NCBI RefSeq assembly: GCF_001982635.1
Contig: NZ_MKFI01000005.1
Location: 392,479 to 456,478, forward strand
Reading direction: 5' to 3'
DNA from: Bradyrhizobium mercantei
GTDB lineage: Bacteria; Pseudomonadota; Alphaproteobacteria; Rhizobiales; Xanthobacteraceae
Length of the DNA stretch: 64,000 nt
The notes beneath the pieces are model-generated. The model was not told where the DNA came from. It did no database searches and saw nothing but the letters and a program-made list of their open reading frames with translations. This document shows, in pieces, positions 43,835 to 54,600 of this stretch. The stretch's first letter is position 1, and each line of letters opens with the position of its first letter. A program made the position numbers and the translations under genes.

Positions 43835-43911
43835 GGGGGAGGGCTCGGTTGGAGGGTGCGTTGCCCTCTTTCAGGCGTCGGTCACACGTTCGAATCGTGT
43901 CGGGTGCGCCA
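43835..43911 (+). pseudogene. tRNA-Arg-like relic; 32-nt exact copy of tRNA 3' end (inverted)
   Basis: The last 32 bases (43880-43911: GGTCACACGTTCGAATCG... to GCGCCA) match the 3' end of tRNA-Arg(CCG) exactly, on the opposite strand. Upstream it keeps only a broken D-arm (GCTC...GTGC) and a bad anticodon arm around GCGTTGCCCTC, with no acceptor 5' strand. It looks like a recombination scar. The rest of 43,780-44,091 holds nothing clear. Confidence 0.75.
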
Positions 43912-44091
43912 AAAAGGCCCTGCCGAGGGTGCCGGGGTTGTGGCGCGGTTCGAACCGCTGCGTTGCAGCGATTCGTCCGTCCGCCAATAGGAAGCCCACT
44001 TGTGCATTGACAGCGCTGGTGCTCGTTCAATTGTCTCTCTGCCGGCTTCCAACCGCTATTGAGGGATGGACGCGCAACAATGATTCAAGAT

Positions 44092-45012
44092 CTACGCCGC
44101 CACGGAAACTAGATTCTTCGGCGACAATTCTCCTTCACCGGACCATCGATAAGCAGTTAAATAGCCTTTCTTGGCGACACTAAAATCGAGACATGCGGCA
44201 TTGCCGGCGGTGAGTTGGGGAAGGCCTTGCAGCCAATAATGGCCGAAAAACACTGGCTTATTCCCTGTGTATCGGAAATCTCGGGGGAGAGCTGAATCAG
44301 GCAACTCGTCTTCCCGCCCGTCCATACTGAGGGCGGCGCCTCGGAACGTCGTGGCGGCCTCGTCCCACCACCGGAGGCGCACCTCCTCCCGCTTGTGCCC
44401 GTCCTTGTCGAGAAAATGAATACCCTCGGGTAGTCGCTGTTCTGGGCCCTTGAGGAGTATTTCGATAGCGGCGTTTGGTGCTGTTCCATAAGAATAGCTC
44501 TCCATGATTCCAGTCTCCGTGAGACATCCCCGCTCGTCCAACAACGGTATCAGGGCCTCACGCGAAGGTTCATGCCAACATGCGTGGATAACCCGGATGT
44601 CGGGCAAGTCTAGCCAAACGGGCAGACTCTTGAACCAATTGACGGCGTCCCGATGGGCGGCCGAATTTTCTTCAAACTGCCGCAGAAACTCAGCGTGCTG
44701 GTGCGCATTTTTCGGAGAGTGAGTTCGGAGAAAGTGCCCGTTCTCACTTTGAGCAGCCCAGCCAATGGCGTTGAACTCGTGATTTCCCAAAACTGCGCGG
44801 GCCGATTCTGCCTCCCACATCGCTCGGGCAATCCGTAGAACTTCTCGTTGTTGCGGGCCACGATCGATGAAGTCGCCGACAAAGATCATTCTTCGTTCGG
44901 GATGTCGGAAAACACCGTCGATCTCGGTATAGCTGAGTTCTTGTAGCAATCGGTGCAAAGGATCCGCATGCCCGTGAATATCGCCAACGATGTCGTATCC
45001 TCTCACGGTCAT
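44092..45012 (-). CDS. Calcineurin-like metallophosphoesterase
   Basis: 306 aa. Dimetal phosphoesterase: GDIHGH near residue 10, GDFIDRGPQQ, GNHEFNAIG, HACWH and GHYW metal-binding motifs in order. Resembles PrpE/PPP-type serine/threonine or Ap4A phosphatases. It is the last gene of the defence operon, 39 bases after the helicase. Possible role: removal of a phosphate from nucleotides or proteins during defence (inference). AT-richer than the left half of the window. Confidence 0.9.
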   Translation of the reverse strand: MTVRGYDIVGDIHGHADPLHRLLQELSYTEIDGVFRHPERRMIFVGDFIDRGPQQREVLRIARAMWEAESARAVLGNHEFNAIGWAAQSENGHFLRTHSPKNAHQHAEFLRQFEENSAAHRDAVNWFKSLPVWLDLPDIRVIHACWHEPSREALIPLLDERGCLTETGIMESYSYGTAPNAAIEILLKGPEQRLPEGIHFLDKDGHKREEVRLRWWDEAATTFRGAALSMDGREDELPDSALPRDFRYTGNKPVFFGHYWLQGLPQLTAGNAACLDFSVAKKGYLTAYRWSGEGELSPKNLVSVAA

Positions 45013-45051
45013 GAATCAAAAGGCTTTCGGAACTGAACCAAAGAACGAGCG

Positions 45052-48000
45052 CTAGCGACGATAGATCTCCAAATCTGGAAAAGTAGGGCTTCCCGGAGTC
45101 CAAAACTCGACGCTATCGGCATGCATTTCGTAGAACTCCCGGTCCACGGTGATGCGAACTGCCTGAGGCAGGTATCCATCGACGAAACGATAATCTTTGT
45201 CGTTCAGATGGACTGCCTCCAATCCTAACGGAAGCAATTTAGGCCGATCGAGGATTGCGCGGAGATCACTAAGCGAAATTGCCGGGTCGGGTCGGGTCGA
45301 AAAGTCGAGACTTTCGTCCGCGTAGTCATCCAGATCGAGGGCACCTCCTTCGCCGGAAGCGATTGCGCTCTCAACGGCTTTGACGGCGTCGTCGCGTTTG
45401 CCTTCGGGCCCCGTTGACTTCGATAGAACAGTCTCCTCAATGAGCTTCGGCAATCGCGCGAGGATCGGCTGGAGACCGCCAACTACCTTTTCGAAGATTG
45501 ATATGCGGTCGCGAAGCGCACGATAGACGTCGGCTTCGACGGTGTCCTCATAGTGCAAATTGACAATCCGGATATCAGAAAACCTCTGTCCGAGACGATC
45601 GATACGTCCGATCCGTTGCTCAACGCGCATCGGATTCCAAGGCATATCGTAATTGATCAGCGCTCCACAAAATTGGAAATTGAGCCCCTCTGCGGCCGCA
45701 TCAGTGCACACCAGAACTTCGGAATGCCCTTCCTTGAAACGCCGCTTGACTTCATCTCGCGTGATCGAGGTCCAGGTCCCGTCTGCATTGCGCACCTCGC
45801 CTCCGCGGCCAGAATAGCACATCACGGAATACCCAGAAGACACAGTCTGATCGCGCAAATAGTCCATAGTGTCAGTAAATTGGGTAAACACCATCACTTG
45901 TGGATAGCCACTTCCCTTAAGCTCATGAAGAACTTTGGAAAGCTCTAGCGCTTTGCTATCGGTAGGTAAGATACTGATATTATCGACAATCCTATCGATT
46001 GTCGCGATCTCCTCAAAAGCAAACGCGCGGCGCTCATCTTCTGAAACCGCATCGACATCAATCTCCTCACCCGCCTCGACTTGGTCAGCGGTGTCTTCAT
46101 CAATTCGGCTCTCGTCGGCGACCGTGAGAGATCCATCAACGCCACTCTTTCGCTTCTGCATTGTTTGCCGAAGCGCATGAAAGCTTGAGGCAAGTCGTCG
46201 CCGATATATCGTCATTACAAAGCCGACGGCATTGCGTGCGTCCGGAGCGGCCGCGTCATAAGTCTCCGAAATGTAATTCTCGACCTGTTGGTATAGGTCG
46301 GCTTCTTCTGATGAAAGCGGAATAAAGCGATCCTCGACTTGGCGTGTTGCGACTGCCGTCGAGAGCCTTCCGGCTCTGAAGTATTTGCGCAGCAATTCTC
46401 GAGTATGCCTGGACACCAGCGCACGGACTGGGGTTGATCGCTGTAGGATAGCAAGCGCGGCCCGACGTTCGTCCGGAGACAGTTGGCGTCTGGGAATTGC
46501 AACCGGATCTCTGAGCGCCTCCAGAATCTTCCGTGTCTTGAGGCTGCTTAGTCGTGTTTGTTTTTCCGCGTCAGCTCTCAACACTTCTCCGTATCGAGCT
46601 TCGTTCGCGCGAAAGAGAGCCGAGAGCCAGTCGAGGCTCTCGTTCGTAACAGGTTCCTTGGCGACCTCCAAAAAAAACCGAACGAATGCATCAGGCGACC
46701 AAGCCTCTGGGAGCCCCAAGAGATCGAGCAAATCCCAAAGCTCCGTTGCATGAACCTGCAACGGTGTCGCAGTTAGCAGAATCAGTCCCTCGGTGCGGCT
46801 TTTGAGAGATCTCATCAACTGAAGCAGACGATTTGGACCTTTGGCCTGCGGCGTTCCGGCCCCCTTCGTTCGTGCATGGTGAGCTTCGTCCAAAATAATA
46901 AGATCCCACGGATCCGCGGCATTCAATAGCTCTTGATGTCGTTCCTGTCGACGGGCGAGGTGACTTGACATGATGACGAAAGGCTCTCGATGCCACGTGT
47001 CACGCGAAACGAGCTTTTCGAAATCATGTTCGCGAGCGGGCGAGCGATGCCACAAGAGTTTATGACCATCGTAAATTGGCCAGTTTAGATTGAATTTTTC
47101 GCGCAGTTCAATCTGCCACTGTTTGCAAACATTCTTGGGCGCAAAGATCAGGGCCCGCTTAATCCTGCCGGCCAGCCACGATTGTCGAAGGAGCAATCCG
47201 GCCTGCACGGTTTTCCCAAGGCCGACCTCGTCGGCAATCAAGAGTTTGGGCGGCCAATTATCATAGAGGCGCTGAAACGCTCGCACCTGATGGGGCCAGG
47301 GCACAACCGCCGAGGTGGCCTCGCCAACCCGATCTCCGCCGACATGCTGACGGGCCGCGTTAGCGATCCGCGCCCAAACAGCTTGGCGCTCCTCGTCCGG
47401 CGATAGAAATGGCGGCGAAGACGTCGGCATGGAACTAGGGTTATTGTCCGACGCTGGTATCGGTCCGCGGATTGGGGATTTCTCCGACGCGTCAGCATGT
47501 CCGATGAGCCGCTTCGGTAGTTTGCCGGGATCGGGCAAAAAAGTTAGAAGCTGATCTCGCAGCGCGGTCGGCACATCAATCGTGATCGCCCGCCGCGCCT
47601 TATTGGCCCAAAGTCTGGCGAAGCTAGCTTCTTCTTCATCTACGCGCGGGCCATCGCTCCACGAGGTGAAGGCGTTGAAGCTCTCCCAGTTCCGTGTCCA
47701 TCCGTATTCGGTCTCGTTGACACTGCCGTTGAAGGCAAGCCTGTCGCCGGTTTTGTCCTCAATGATTCCGGTCTTCTCATGGAAGATGCTATCGTCGCGG
47801 ATCGGTCGCCGATCCTGATCACAGGGGACGGCAAGTCTCACGTCTAAGAAGCCGTTCGTGACCATCCAGGCGACTAGTTCAAGCGCGTCGATTGTTCGGG
47901 GGTCAGCGGATAGGATGGGCATCTTGATTAGAGACTTCTCGACCGCGTCGCGCAGGGCTTCCCCGCGCTCAATGGCGGCTACATCTTCTTCACCTAGCGT

Positions 48001-48210
48001 GCAGCCGACGATCAGCCGCATCCGGCCATTATTAACAACGAGTCCCTCAATGCCTCTTGCGGCCAGAGCCAGCGCGCGGGCAGAGAAATATCCAGTCAGC
48101 CGATCATAGCGGTTAGCGGAGCGCAGCGCCGGGATGTAAAACAGTCGGATGAGATCACCGTCGTCCGGTGTATATTTGAGGCGCCACGCAGTGTCGCGCA
48201 GAAGCGTCAA
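45052..48210 (-). CDS. PLD-SNF2 helicase of a methylase/ATPase defence system
   Basis: 1052 aa. N-terminal phospholipase-D-like half (FHEKTG with H144/K146, then SVN near 163-165) and an SNF2/DEAD-type helicase: Walker A LLIADEVGLGKTVQAG (325-336), DEAH (IILDEAHHARTKG), LLTATPLQ, and motif VI RIGRIDRLGQ. Such proteins are found with DUF499 ATPases and DUF1156 methylases. Start overlaps the stop of the methylase gene by four bases. Possible role: DNA translocation or unwinding of invading DNA, with the PLD part as nuclease if both catalytic halves assemble (one HKD half seen). Confidence 0.92.
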   Translation of the reverse strand: MTLLRDTAWRLKYTPDDGDLIRLFYIPALRSANRYDRLTGYFSARALALAARGIEGLVVNNGRMRLIVGCTLGEEDVAAIERGEALRDAVEKSLIKMPILSADPRTIDALELVAWMVTNGFLDVRLAVPCDQDRRPIRDDSIFHEKTGIIEDKTGDRLAFNGSVNETEYGWTRNWESFNAFTSWSDGPRVDEEEASFARLWANKARRAITIDVPTALRDQLLTFLPDPGKLPKRLIGHADASEKSPIRGPIPASDNNPSSMPTSSPPFLSPDEERQAVWARIANAARQHVGGDRVGEATSAVVPWPHQVRAFQRLYDNWPPKLLIADEVGLGKTVQAGLLLRQSWLAGRIKRALIFAPKNVCKQWQIELREKFNLNWPIYDGHKLLWHRSPAREHDFEKLVSRDTWHREPFVIMSSHLARRQERHQELLNAADPWDLIILDEAHHARTKGAGTPQAKGPNRLLQLMRSLKSRTEGLILLTATPLQVHATELWDLLDLLGLPEAWSPDAFVRFFLEVAKEPVTNESLDWLSALFRANEARYGEVLRADAEKQTRLSSLKTRKILEALRDPVAIPRRQLSPDERRAALAILQRSTPVRALVSRHTRELLRKYFRAGRLSTAVATRQVEDRFIPLSSEEADLYQQVENYISETYDAAAPDARNAVGFVMTIYRRRLASSFHALRQTMQKRKSGVDGSLTVADESRIDEDTADQVEAGEEIDVDAVSEDERRAFAFEEIATIDRIVDNISILPTDSKALELSKVLHELKGSGYPQVMVFTQFTDTMDYLRDQTVSSGYSVMCYSGRGGEVRNADGTWTSITRDEVKRRFKEGHSEVLVCTDAAAEGLNFQFCGALINYDMPWNPMRVEQRIGRIDRLGQRFSDIRIVNLHYEDTVEADVYRALRDRISIFEKVVGGLQPILARLPKLIEETVLSKSTGPEGKRDDAVKAVESAIASGEGGALDLDDYADESLDFSTRPDPAISLSDLRAILDRPKLLPLGLEAVHLNDKDYRFVDGYLPQAVRITVDREFYEMHADSVEFWTPGSPTFPDLEIYRR

Positions 48211-51152
48211 GCGGCATCCTCCGCAAACAGGGATAGCTGCTGAGGTTCGCCGATCCTGTCGGAAAATGCGAGGCGACGTAGTTTCTCTAGGGCGTCGAAG
48301 TCGTCCGCAGCCAATTTTGCATCACCGACTGCGACATCGAAGCCGACGAAGTTGCGCGATGGCGGCAGCACCTCCAGGACGGCCTCAAGCCCCGCAAGGA
48401 ATTGCGGGTCGTTCTCGACACCTGCATCCTTGAGCAGATCGATCGCCGCTTCCAACGTGCGGGTCCGCCCGTGATGAGCGGCGTGGTGGATTGCGTCGAT
48501 CATCGCCCGCGAACCATCCGGCGGTCCAAGGGCATTTTTAGCGGCGCGAGTGGCGCTGTCCCAAAGCTTGATATCGGACCCCTTCTTTTCACAAATCTTT
48601 CCGATCAACTGTCCGTCGAGGTCGGCACCTACAGCGCGAGCGAGGCGCAAGCCTTCATCGTAGCTGAACAATGGGGCCTTGAACGCATCCCATGCCAGCA
48701 CGAACCAAGATGTGACTGCATCGAGATCGCCGCGGCCCTTGGTCTGGGTGAGTTGGTTTAAGCGCCATGTCTTCACCTCCCTGCGGGCGGCGTCGAGCGC
48801 ATCTTCGGGCGTCACCGCATACGGGTCGAATTCCTCTGCGAAGAGTTCGGCCTGTTTGCGACGCTTTTTCGCCAAAGGTTCGGGGCGGGGTGTGCCGCGC
48901 TTCAGGGGCCAATGACGAGAAAATTCCTCAAGCGCCGGACCGAAAGAAGCAAGATAGAGGTCAACACCGCTGATTCCGGCTTTTTGAAATTCGTCGACGC
49001 GGGTGCGAACCGCCTTCGCAACCATAGGCTCGACATCTTCCCAATAGGTAGTTTCGTGGCCTTCTCCTTCAGCGCGCGGGCGGCAAACGAGGAAGATCGT
49101 AGAATTGGCGGCGGCCTTGTCCTTAATATGCAGCGAGCCTTCAGCCTCGGTATTTACTGGCCAAGACGCTGTTATAATGAAACCTGCTTCAATTAGTCCC
49201 TTCGTTAGCGCATCCCATGCGCTTGTGTCCTTGTGCGTGAACATTACGGTCATGACGCCGTTTGGCTTTAGAACGCGCCGGCTTTCTCCGAATATGGCGG
49301 CCATTTTCTCCTGATAATCGCGATTGGCGAGCGCATCCGCACCTTTTTGGCCCGCGAAATGCGCCTTGTTGGCAACTGCCTCGGATTGCTTGTCAGTAAG
49401 ACGTTGGGTGAAGAGCTCAGGAACAATTAGTCCGGCCGTGCGCTTTAGCCAGACATAAAAAAAGTCAGACAGCTCAGAATACATAACGTTTGCGCCATAG
49501 GGCGGGTCCATCACTATTGCATCCACCGATGCGTCTGAAATGTTCTCCAAAGATGATCCTGGTCGGCAACTAATTGAGATTGACGGTGGAGAAAATGATT
49601 TCTTGCCTAAGGATAGTAAATCTCCTTCGTTGTCCCCCGGACGGGTCAACTGGATCAGCTCATCGAGAGCCTTTGCGGTTTTACTGATGCACCAGTCGTA
49701 ACCCATGCCTTCAACCGTAGGCACCATTTCGCAATAGGACCAACAAAATGCAAAGTCGTGTCTATCGAATATGGAGCGGAATGTTTGCTTCAGAACGTCC
49801 CATCTCCCCGATCGGTTCGAATAGTTGAACATCGTATCTAGAGCTAGCGCGAGGTAGATAAACGCGGCCTTGGTGCAGTCCGACAATTCGCCGTTCGATA
49901 AATTTCTTGATAAGATTTCATGATACACTTCGACACTAGTGCCATGACACAGCAATTGCCTTGGCGTGAAGAAATCGCTCCATTTCCGCATACCATAACG
50001 GCGCGGTTCCGTTGTCTTGGCACCGATTGGTATATCTTCGTTGGGAATGCAGTCGGAGATTGCCCAGTCAACCAATTTGGCTGAGAGAAGATCGTCTATG
50101 AGTGCTTGGTTGTCGTCGTTTTCGTTGGGCGCACGGTAATCTCGGATCCATTTATCGCGTCCGCGCTTACCAGCCTTGGTCAGAGTAGCGGTGCGGCGCT
50201 TGAACACCACGGCGAAGAGCTGGCTACCCAGCTTTTCCTGCGCCTGCCGTTTGATTTCATCTCCCTCGATGACGCGCTGACAATCTGGAAAGGGACACAT
50301 ACCATCGCCATTCGCGACTGTGCCTTGTGACTGTTCAGCCGCTGAAGCGACAATCTCAAACTGACAATAGCGCCCCTCACTTCCTGGCCCATCTACGACC
50401 TTGGGACGCAGGAGAACGCCTGCGCCGTCAGGAGATAGGCGCCAATTCGGAGACAGCGGCACCTTTCCACTGCAGTGAGGACACTGAACCGTGTGTGCCC
50501 ATAGGTAAGTTAGATCGACCTTATCAGGCGCGTCGGGCTGAGAATAGATTCCGGTTAGTCTATTCGCGAGTTCCTTTCGGAATTCACTAGCGACTCGGGC
50601 ATATTCGATCTTCAGTTTCTCTCCGAGGGCAATCGGCCATTCCACAGTCGCCCTTAATATGAGCGCGGCAACCGGATTCAAATCGTTGGCGACAACCGAA
50701 ATGCCAAGCCTCGCAGCTTCGAATGGAATGCTACCTCCACCCGCGGTGGGATCGAGCACGAGCCTGCTCGGTGGAGGCAAATTCTTGTTCAGCCATTCCT
50801 GATCCGCGTCGTCTAGTCCGTATGTATATGCTCTAGCATAGCTATACGGATTCTCTACTCGCACCCCGGTCCGCTTGGCAGAAAGAACCTTTCGTCTTGC
50901 ACTAACTGGATCGCCATGAATGCCCAAGGCATGCACGAACTGATCGTGATCGGCATGCGCAGGCAACAGGGACGCAAGAAGCGCCGCTCGAGAGGCCACT
51001 AGCGGTCGGCGTGCCCACCAAACATGGAGGTAGTAGACGGGGGGAAGCTCTTGTAACGATCGCCGTTCACGCGAACTTTCTTCACCAAGTGCCGCAATCG
51101 GTAACCACCGCTCTATTAAGCGCACATCCGTCATTCGTTCGACATTCTTCAT
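48207..51152 (-). CDS. DUF1156-type adenine-specific DNA methyltransferase
   Basis: 981 aa. Opens RLIERWLPIAALGEESSRERRS...HVWWARRPLVASRAALLASLLP, the DUF1156 head. SAM motif DPTAGGGSIPFEAARLGISVVANDLNPVA, zinc-ribbon CPHCSGKVPL and CPFPDCQRVI, then MDPPYGANVMYSELSDFFYVWLKR (motif IV, DPPY, as in N6-adenine enzymes). Unusually large for a methylase. In this context it probably marks host DNA, while unmarked DNA is attacked. Overlaps both neighbours by four bases. Confidence 0.93.
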   Translation of the reverse strand: MKNVERMTDVRLIERWLPIAALGEESSRERRSLQELPPVYYLHVWWARRPLVASRAALLASLLPAHADHDQFVHALGIHGDPVSARRKVLSAKRTGVRVENPYSYARAYTYGLDDADQEWLNKNLPPPSRLVLDPTAGGGSIPFEAARLGISVVANDLNPVAALILRATVEWPIALGEKLKIEYARVASEFRKELANRLTGIYSQPDAPDKVDLTYLWAHTVQCPHCSGKVPLSPNWRLSPDGAGVLLRPKVVDGPGSEGRYCQFEIVASAAEQSQGTVANGDGMCPFPDCQRVIEGDEIKRQAQEKLGSQLFAVVFKRRTATLTKAGKRGRDKWIRDYRAPNENDDNQALIDDLLSAKLVDWAISDCIPNEDIPIGAKTTEPRRYGMRKWSDFFTPRQLLCHGTSVEVYHEILSRNLSNGELSDCTKAAFIYLALALDTMFNYSNRSGRWDVLKQTFRSIFDRHDFAFCWSYCEMVPTVEGMGYDWCISKTAKALDELIQLTRPGDNEGDLLSLGKKSFSPPSISISCRPGSSLENISDASVDAIVMDPPYGANVMYSELSDFFYVWLKRTAGLIVPELFTQRLTDKQSEAVANKAHFAGQKGADALANRDYQEKMAAIFGESRRVLKPNGVMTVMFTHKDTSAWDALTKGLIEAGFIITASWPVNTEAEGSLHIKDKAAANSTIFLVCRPRAEGEGHETTYWEDVEPMVAKAVRTRVDEFQKAGISGVDLYLASFGPALEEFSRHWPLKRGTPRPEPLAKKRRKQAELFAEEFDPYAVTPEDALDAARREVKTWRLNQLTQTKGRGDLDAVTSWFVLAWDAFKAPLFSYDEGLRLARAVGADLDGQLIGKICEKKGSDIKLWDSATRAAKNALGPPDGSRAMIDAIHHAAHHGRTRTLEAAIDLLKDAGVENDPQFLAGLEAVLEVLPPSRNFVGFDVAVGDAKLAADDFDALEKLRRLAFSDRIGEPQQLSLFAEDAA

Positions 51153-51628
51153 TTCGCTGGATCGGTGAGGAGTATACGGAGCGCAGTGAAGACACGGCGT
51201 GGGTTCTTACGATGAACCGACATGCCTAGCCAATAGCCCGCCTCTTCCTTGCCCATGACTTCGATACCCTCGGCGACAAGGCGCATATTTTCTCGATTGC
51301 GCATCGGGGCAAGTGTGCGGAATAAAAGGGCGAGGCGCAAAGCGGTTTCCTCAACAAGCGCGGAACCCATCCCCTCGATCGGCAAGAGATCAAGGCGGAT
51401 ACCGCTCTCCTTCAAGCGCTTGAGAATTCGGTGCTCTGCTAATTCGAGGTTTCGCCCGCGCAGGCCGGCGAGCCGGATGGGGGCCGTGATCTGCGGCGTC
51501 GCCAACGAGGGAAGCTGCCAAACTTCTACCTCGGTATCCCCCGGTCCATGGCGACGAGCCCGGAGTTCGTAAACGGGGTGGGTCTTTGAGACCATCGCGA
51601 ATTCTTCCTTCCGGCGCGGCACTCGCAT
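51149..51628 (-). CDS. Small protein coupled to DUF499 and DUF1156 genes
   Basis: 159 aa, ATG at 51628 sharing its A with the TAA of the DUF499 gene, so translation is coupled; the stop overlaps the methylase start. Sequence (HPVYELRARRHGPGDTEVEVWQLPSLATPQITAPIRLAGLRGRNLELAEHRILKRLKESGIRLDL) is compact alpha/beta. Family unnamed here; DUF3780/DUF7680-like proteins occur at this place in related loci, but I cannot confirm membership. Likely an adaptor or specificity subunit (inference). Confidence 0.85.
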   Translation of the reverse strand: MRVPRRKEEFAMVSKTHPVYELRARRHGPGDTEVEVWQLPSLATPQITAPIRLAGLRGRNLELAEHRILKRLKESGIRLDLLPIEGMGSALVEETALRLALLFRTLAPMRNRENMRLVAEGIEVMGKEEAGYWLGMSVHRKNPRRVFTALRILLTDPAK

Positions 51629-54600
51629 TATCCCACCTGCGCCGTTGCTTCAACATATGCGGCCGCGCTTGCAAATCGCGTCAGCTTGTCGATGAATTTT
51701 TCCGCAACGTCTCCTTCCAGTGCGAGCCCGCCATCGAACGCAAAAGAAATGCCGGTCTTAAGGTCAGTATCTTTTGCTGCACGAAATTGAGGTTCGAGAT
51801 AGTCTTTCATCGTAGACGCGTCCTGCGCCGTCCCATTGAATTCAAACTGCATCTCACTATCTTGCGCCGTAATAAATGTCCCGCTGAGCCTCACAGATCT
51901 CTTTGCTCCCGCAATCGTATTCGCGACCGGGATTAGCTTAAAGGCATCTCCATATTCGAACAGCCGGATGATGACGCGATCAATCTTGTCGATTTTGGCA
52001 ATTCTAGCTTGTTCAACGACCTTCCGTAAGGCCTCCTTCAAGACGCCCTCCGCCTTGAAATTACTAGCGTTCGAAATGGCGCCGCTAAGGTCTCCCTGCT
52101 GCTTCTCACTAAATACCCCGGACGATCCATTTGCGCTCGCAGCATTTGCGCCCTCAAGTGGGGGAAGTGGACTGCTAGAAATTGAATCGCCTCTACCCGA
52201 CACTGCGGGTTGAGCGGGCGGCGCAAGTGCGGGCCGTGGCCACAACCCCTTCGTCTTTGCAAAATCTATCGTGAATATCGTGGTATCTTCATCGATGTTG
52301 ATCGACGGCATTGGGTCGTTTGGACCAGCGATCAATTCGCCACGCTTGTAGATATAGATACCGTCTTCAATGCCTTTCCGGATCGCCTTCCGAAACGCAT
52401 CGTCCGAAAGAAGAATTGCAAGTGAGGGATCGCGGCGAAACTCGTCGCGCAAATCACGGGTTGTTATCTGACCCTTCTTCAAAGGGGTTCGATCCCGGAT
52501 GTAAGAGGGAGAATCAGGCGCATCGGAGGCATCACGAATCTTGTTCTGACTCTGCAATTGACGAACGATTTGAAGTTGGCCTGACCCCGGACGCTCAGAA
52601 GCATTCTGAATATCGATGACGGAATGCGCGAGCTGCACCGAACCGGTGCCGCCGAGTGCGTTGCGAGACGGAAAGAGAATGTGACGGTAGCACTGCTGGA
52701 TGGCGATTGCGGCTTCCGTCTCCGACTTCTTTTCAAGTTCAAAGACCTTCGCTTGCTGATGCTCGGCAAGCTCCTTGACGCGCTCCGGCCGCTTAAGCTC
52801 TTGTAGTGCGAGTCGGCGCACGGTTGCGCGCTTCATCTCGCTGACTTTTGTTTCGTCTGCAACGACAAAGACGAGATTGTTTCGCAGCGACCTAAGGCCG
52901 CTTCCATCCGCGCCCTTCCGTTCGAACATGCGAACGACGATTTCGGGAATCTCGCGAAGATCTGCCCCTATTTCAAGGGCGTCATGCGACAGCAACACAA
53001 GCCTGGGCTTGCCATCTGACACGTCGTCCGGAACATCCCATGGTCCGCCGGGGAAGGGGATAAGTTCAAAGGCGTGGCCGCCGAAGATCGTCTTTGAGCG
53101 GTCGACAAGCTGGGTCCGCGCCTCACCTGGATCGATATTCTTTTCTTCGCGACCAATGACCTGCGTTAGATTGGCCTCCGCATTGAAGCGCAAGGGTGCT
53201 GTCGGACGATCATCAAGATAAGCGGATTCCGCGCGGAACTTTGTCTTGGCGTCATCTATGAAAGATAGGTCTGCTGAAGGGCTCAGAATCGAGTAGCGAA
53301 GGTGGTCGGCGGTAAGGCCCTTCAAATCGTTGTTGAAGGCAAGCGTGTGTATGAAAATTGTGCGGGCGACGTAGGTGCCGTAAGGCAGCAGCCCTTTGAA
53401 GTGCTTGGCGTCCAGTTCTTGGGCGAGGGCAGGCTTCTCGGGAGAACCCGCGATGTCGTTCATGATGGCGGGAACGAACGCGCCTTGTTGCAGTCGGGTC
53501 GTGAATTCTCGGCGAATTACATCCGACCCGAGATCGATGTGGTGCAAATGGATCGCAGAAGCGTCCGTCGGTCGATTTGCCCAGACGGCGGCAACGGTCT
53601 TTGCAAGAATGCGAAGCATGCCGCGCACACGCTGGAATCCCCCAAGAGTCGCAGTTTTCCCCGTGAGCGTATCCAGGACGTCGGGATGGAACGGATAAGT
53701 CAGGCCGAATTCTCCGCCCGTCGCGGATCTGCGAGCTTCCTCTGACAGAGCGTCGCGATGATTTGTCCACTGTGTTCGATAGGTCGCGACGACGTCACTC
53801 GCGCGAGATTCGTCAACCGACGAGAACAGGCGCCTTCGGATCACCTTCGCGGTTTCATCGTCCCTTGTCGGATTGAGGTTGGTTGCCTTTCGGCCCGATA
53901 CGCTTTCTAGCTCCGACATCGCGGTGGAGAGGAACTCGTTCTCCTCGGCGAACGCATCTATTCCTTTCCCGTCTGATCTGACGGCAAGCGTATAAACGAC
54001 AGCTGCTTGGGGTGTGCTCTCAATCGCAGTCAAAAGCGCCTTGAGAAATGCCGTGAGCTGGTCGCGTCCGCCCATATGTTGCACGCGGCGAAGGTATTCG
54101 CCCAATTCATCAAGCACAACGAGCACAGGCTCGCCGCCGAATAACTCCTTTATGGTATCTGCACCTGGAGCAATTCCTTGTTCGTCGGAGCGGCGGACGA
54201 CCTCGTATCCGGCCTTACCGGCGAGCTGATAGGCAATTTCCCCCCAAGGAGTGTGAGCGCGGATACCGTCACCCATCGGTCGACCGTTTGCGGGGTCGGC
54301 ATTTTCGCCATCAAAGGCTGCAACGCGAACGTGGTGATTTGGGACAAGGGTTGGATCTAGGAACTCCGAAATATTCGATACGTTCTTCATCCCTGCTGCG
54401 GCATGGACGAGGGCAATCAAGCCGTGCGTTTTGCCGCCGCCAAAAGATGTGTCGAGCCGAAAGACGGCGGATACGCTTTCACCCTTCCCGGAAAGTCGTC
54501 CGCAAACGTTGACCAAGAGCTCCTTGAGGCCTTCGGTCGGATAGGTATTGGTGAAAAACGTCGGGGGATCCGTGTAGTCGCGTGAGGCGCGCCCAGTTAG

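Noticed and set aside
43770..44030. 86-aa minus-strand frame over the tRNA-like relic
   Set aside because: The reading GAPDTIRTCDRRL is the well-known false protein made by translating tRNA sequence.
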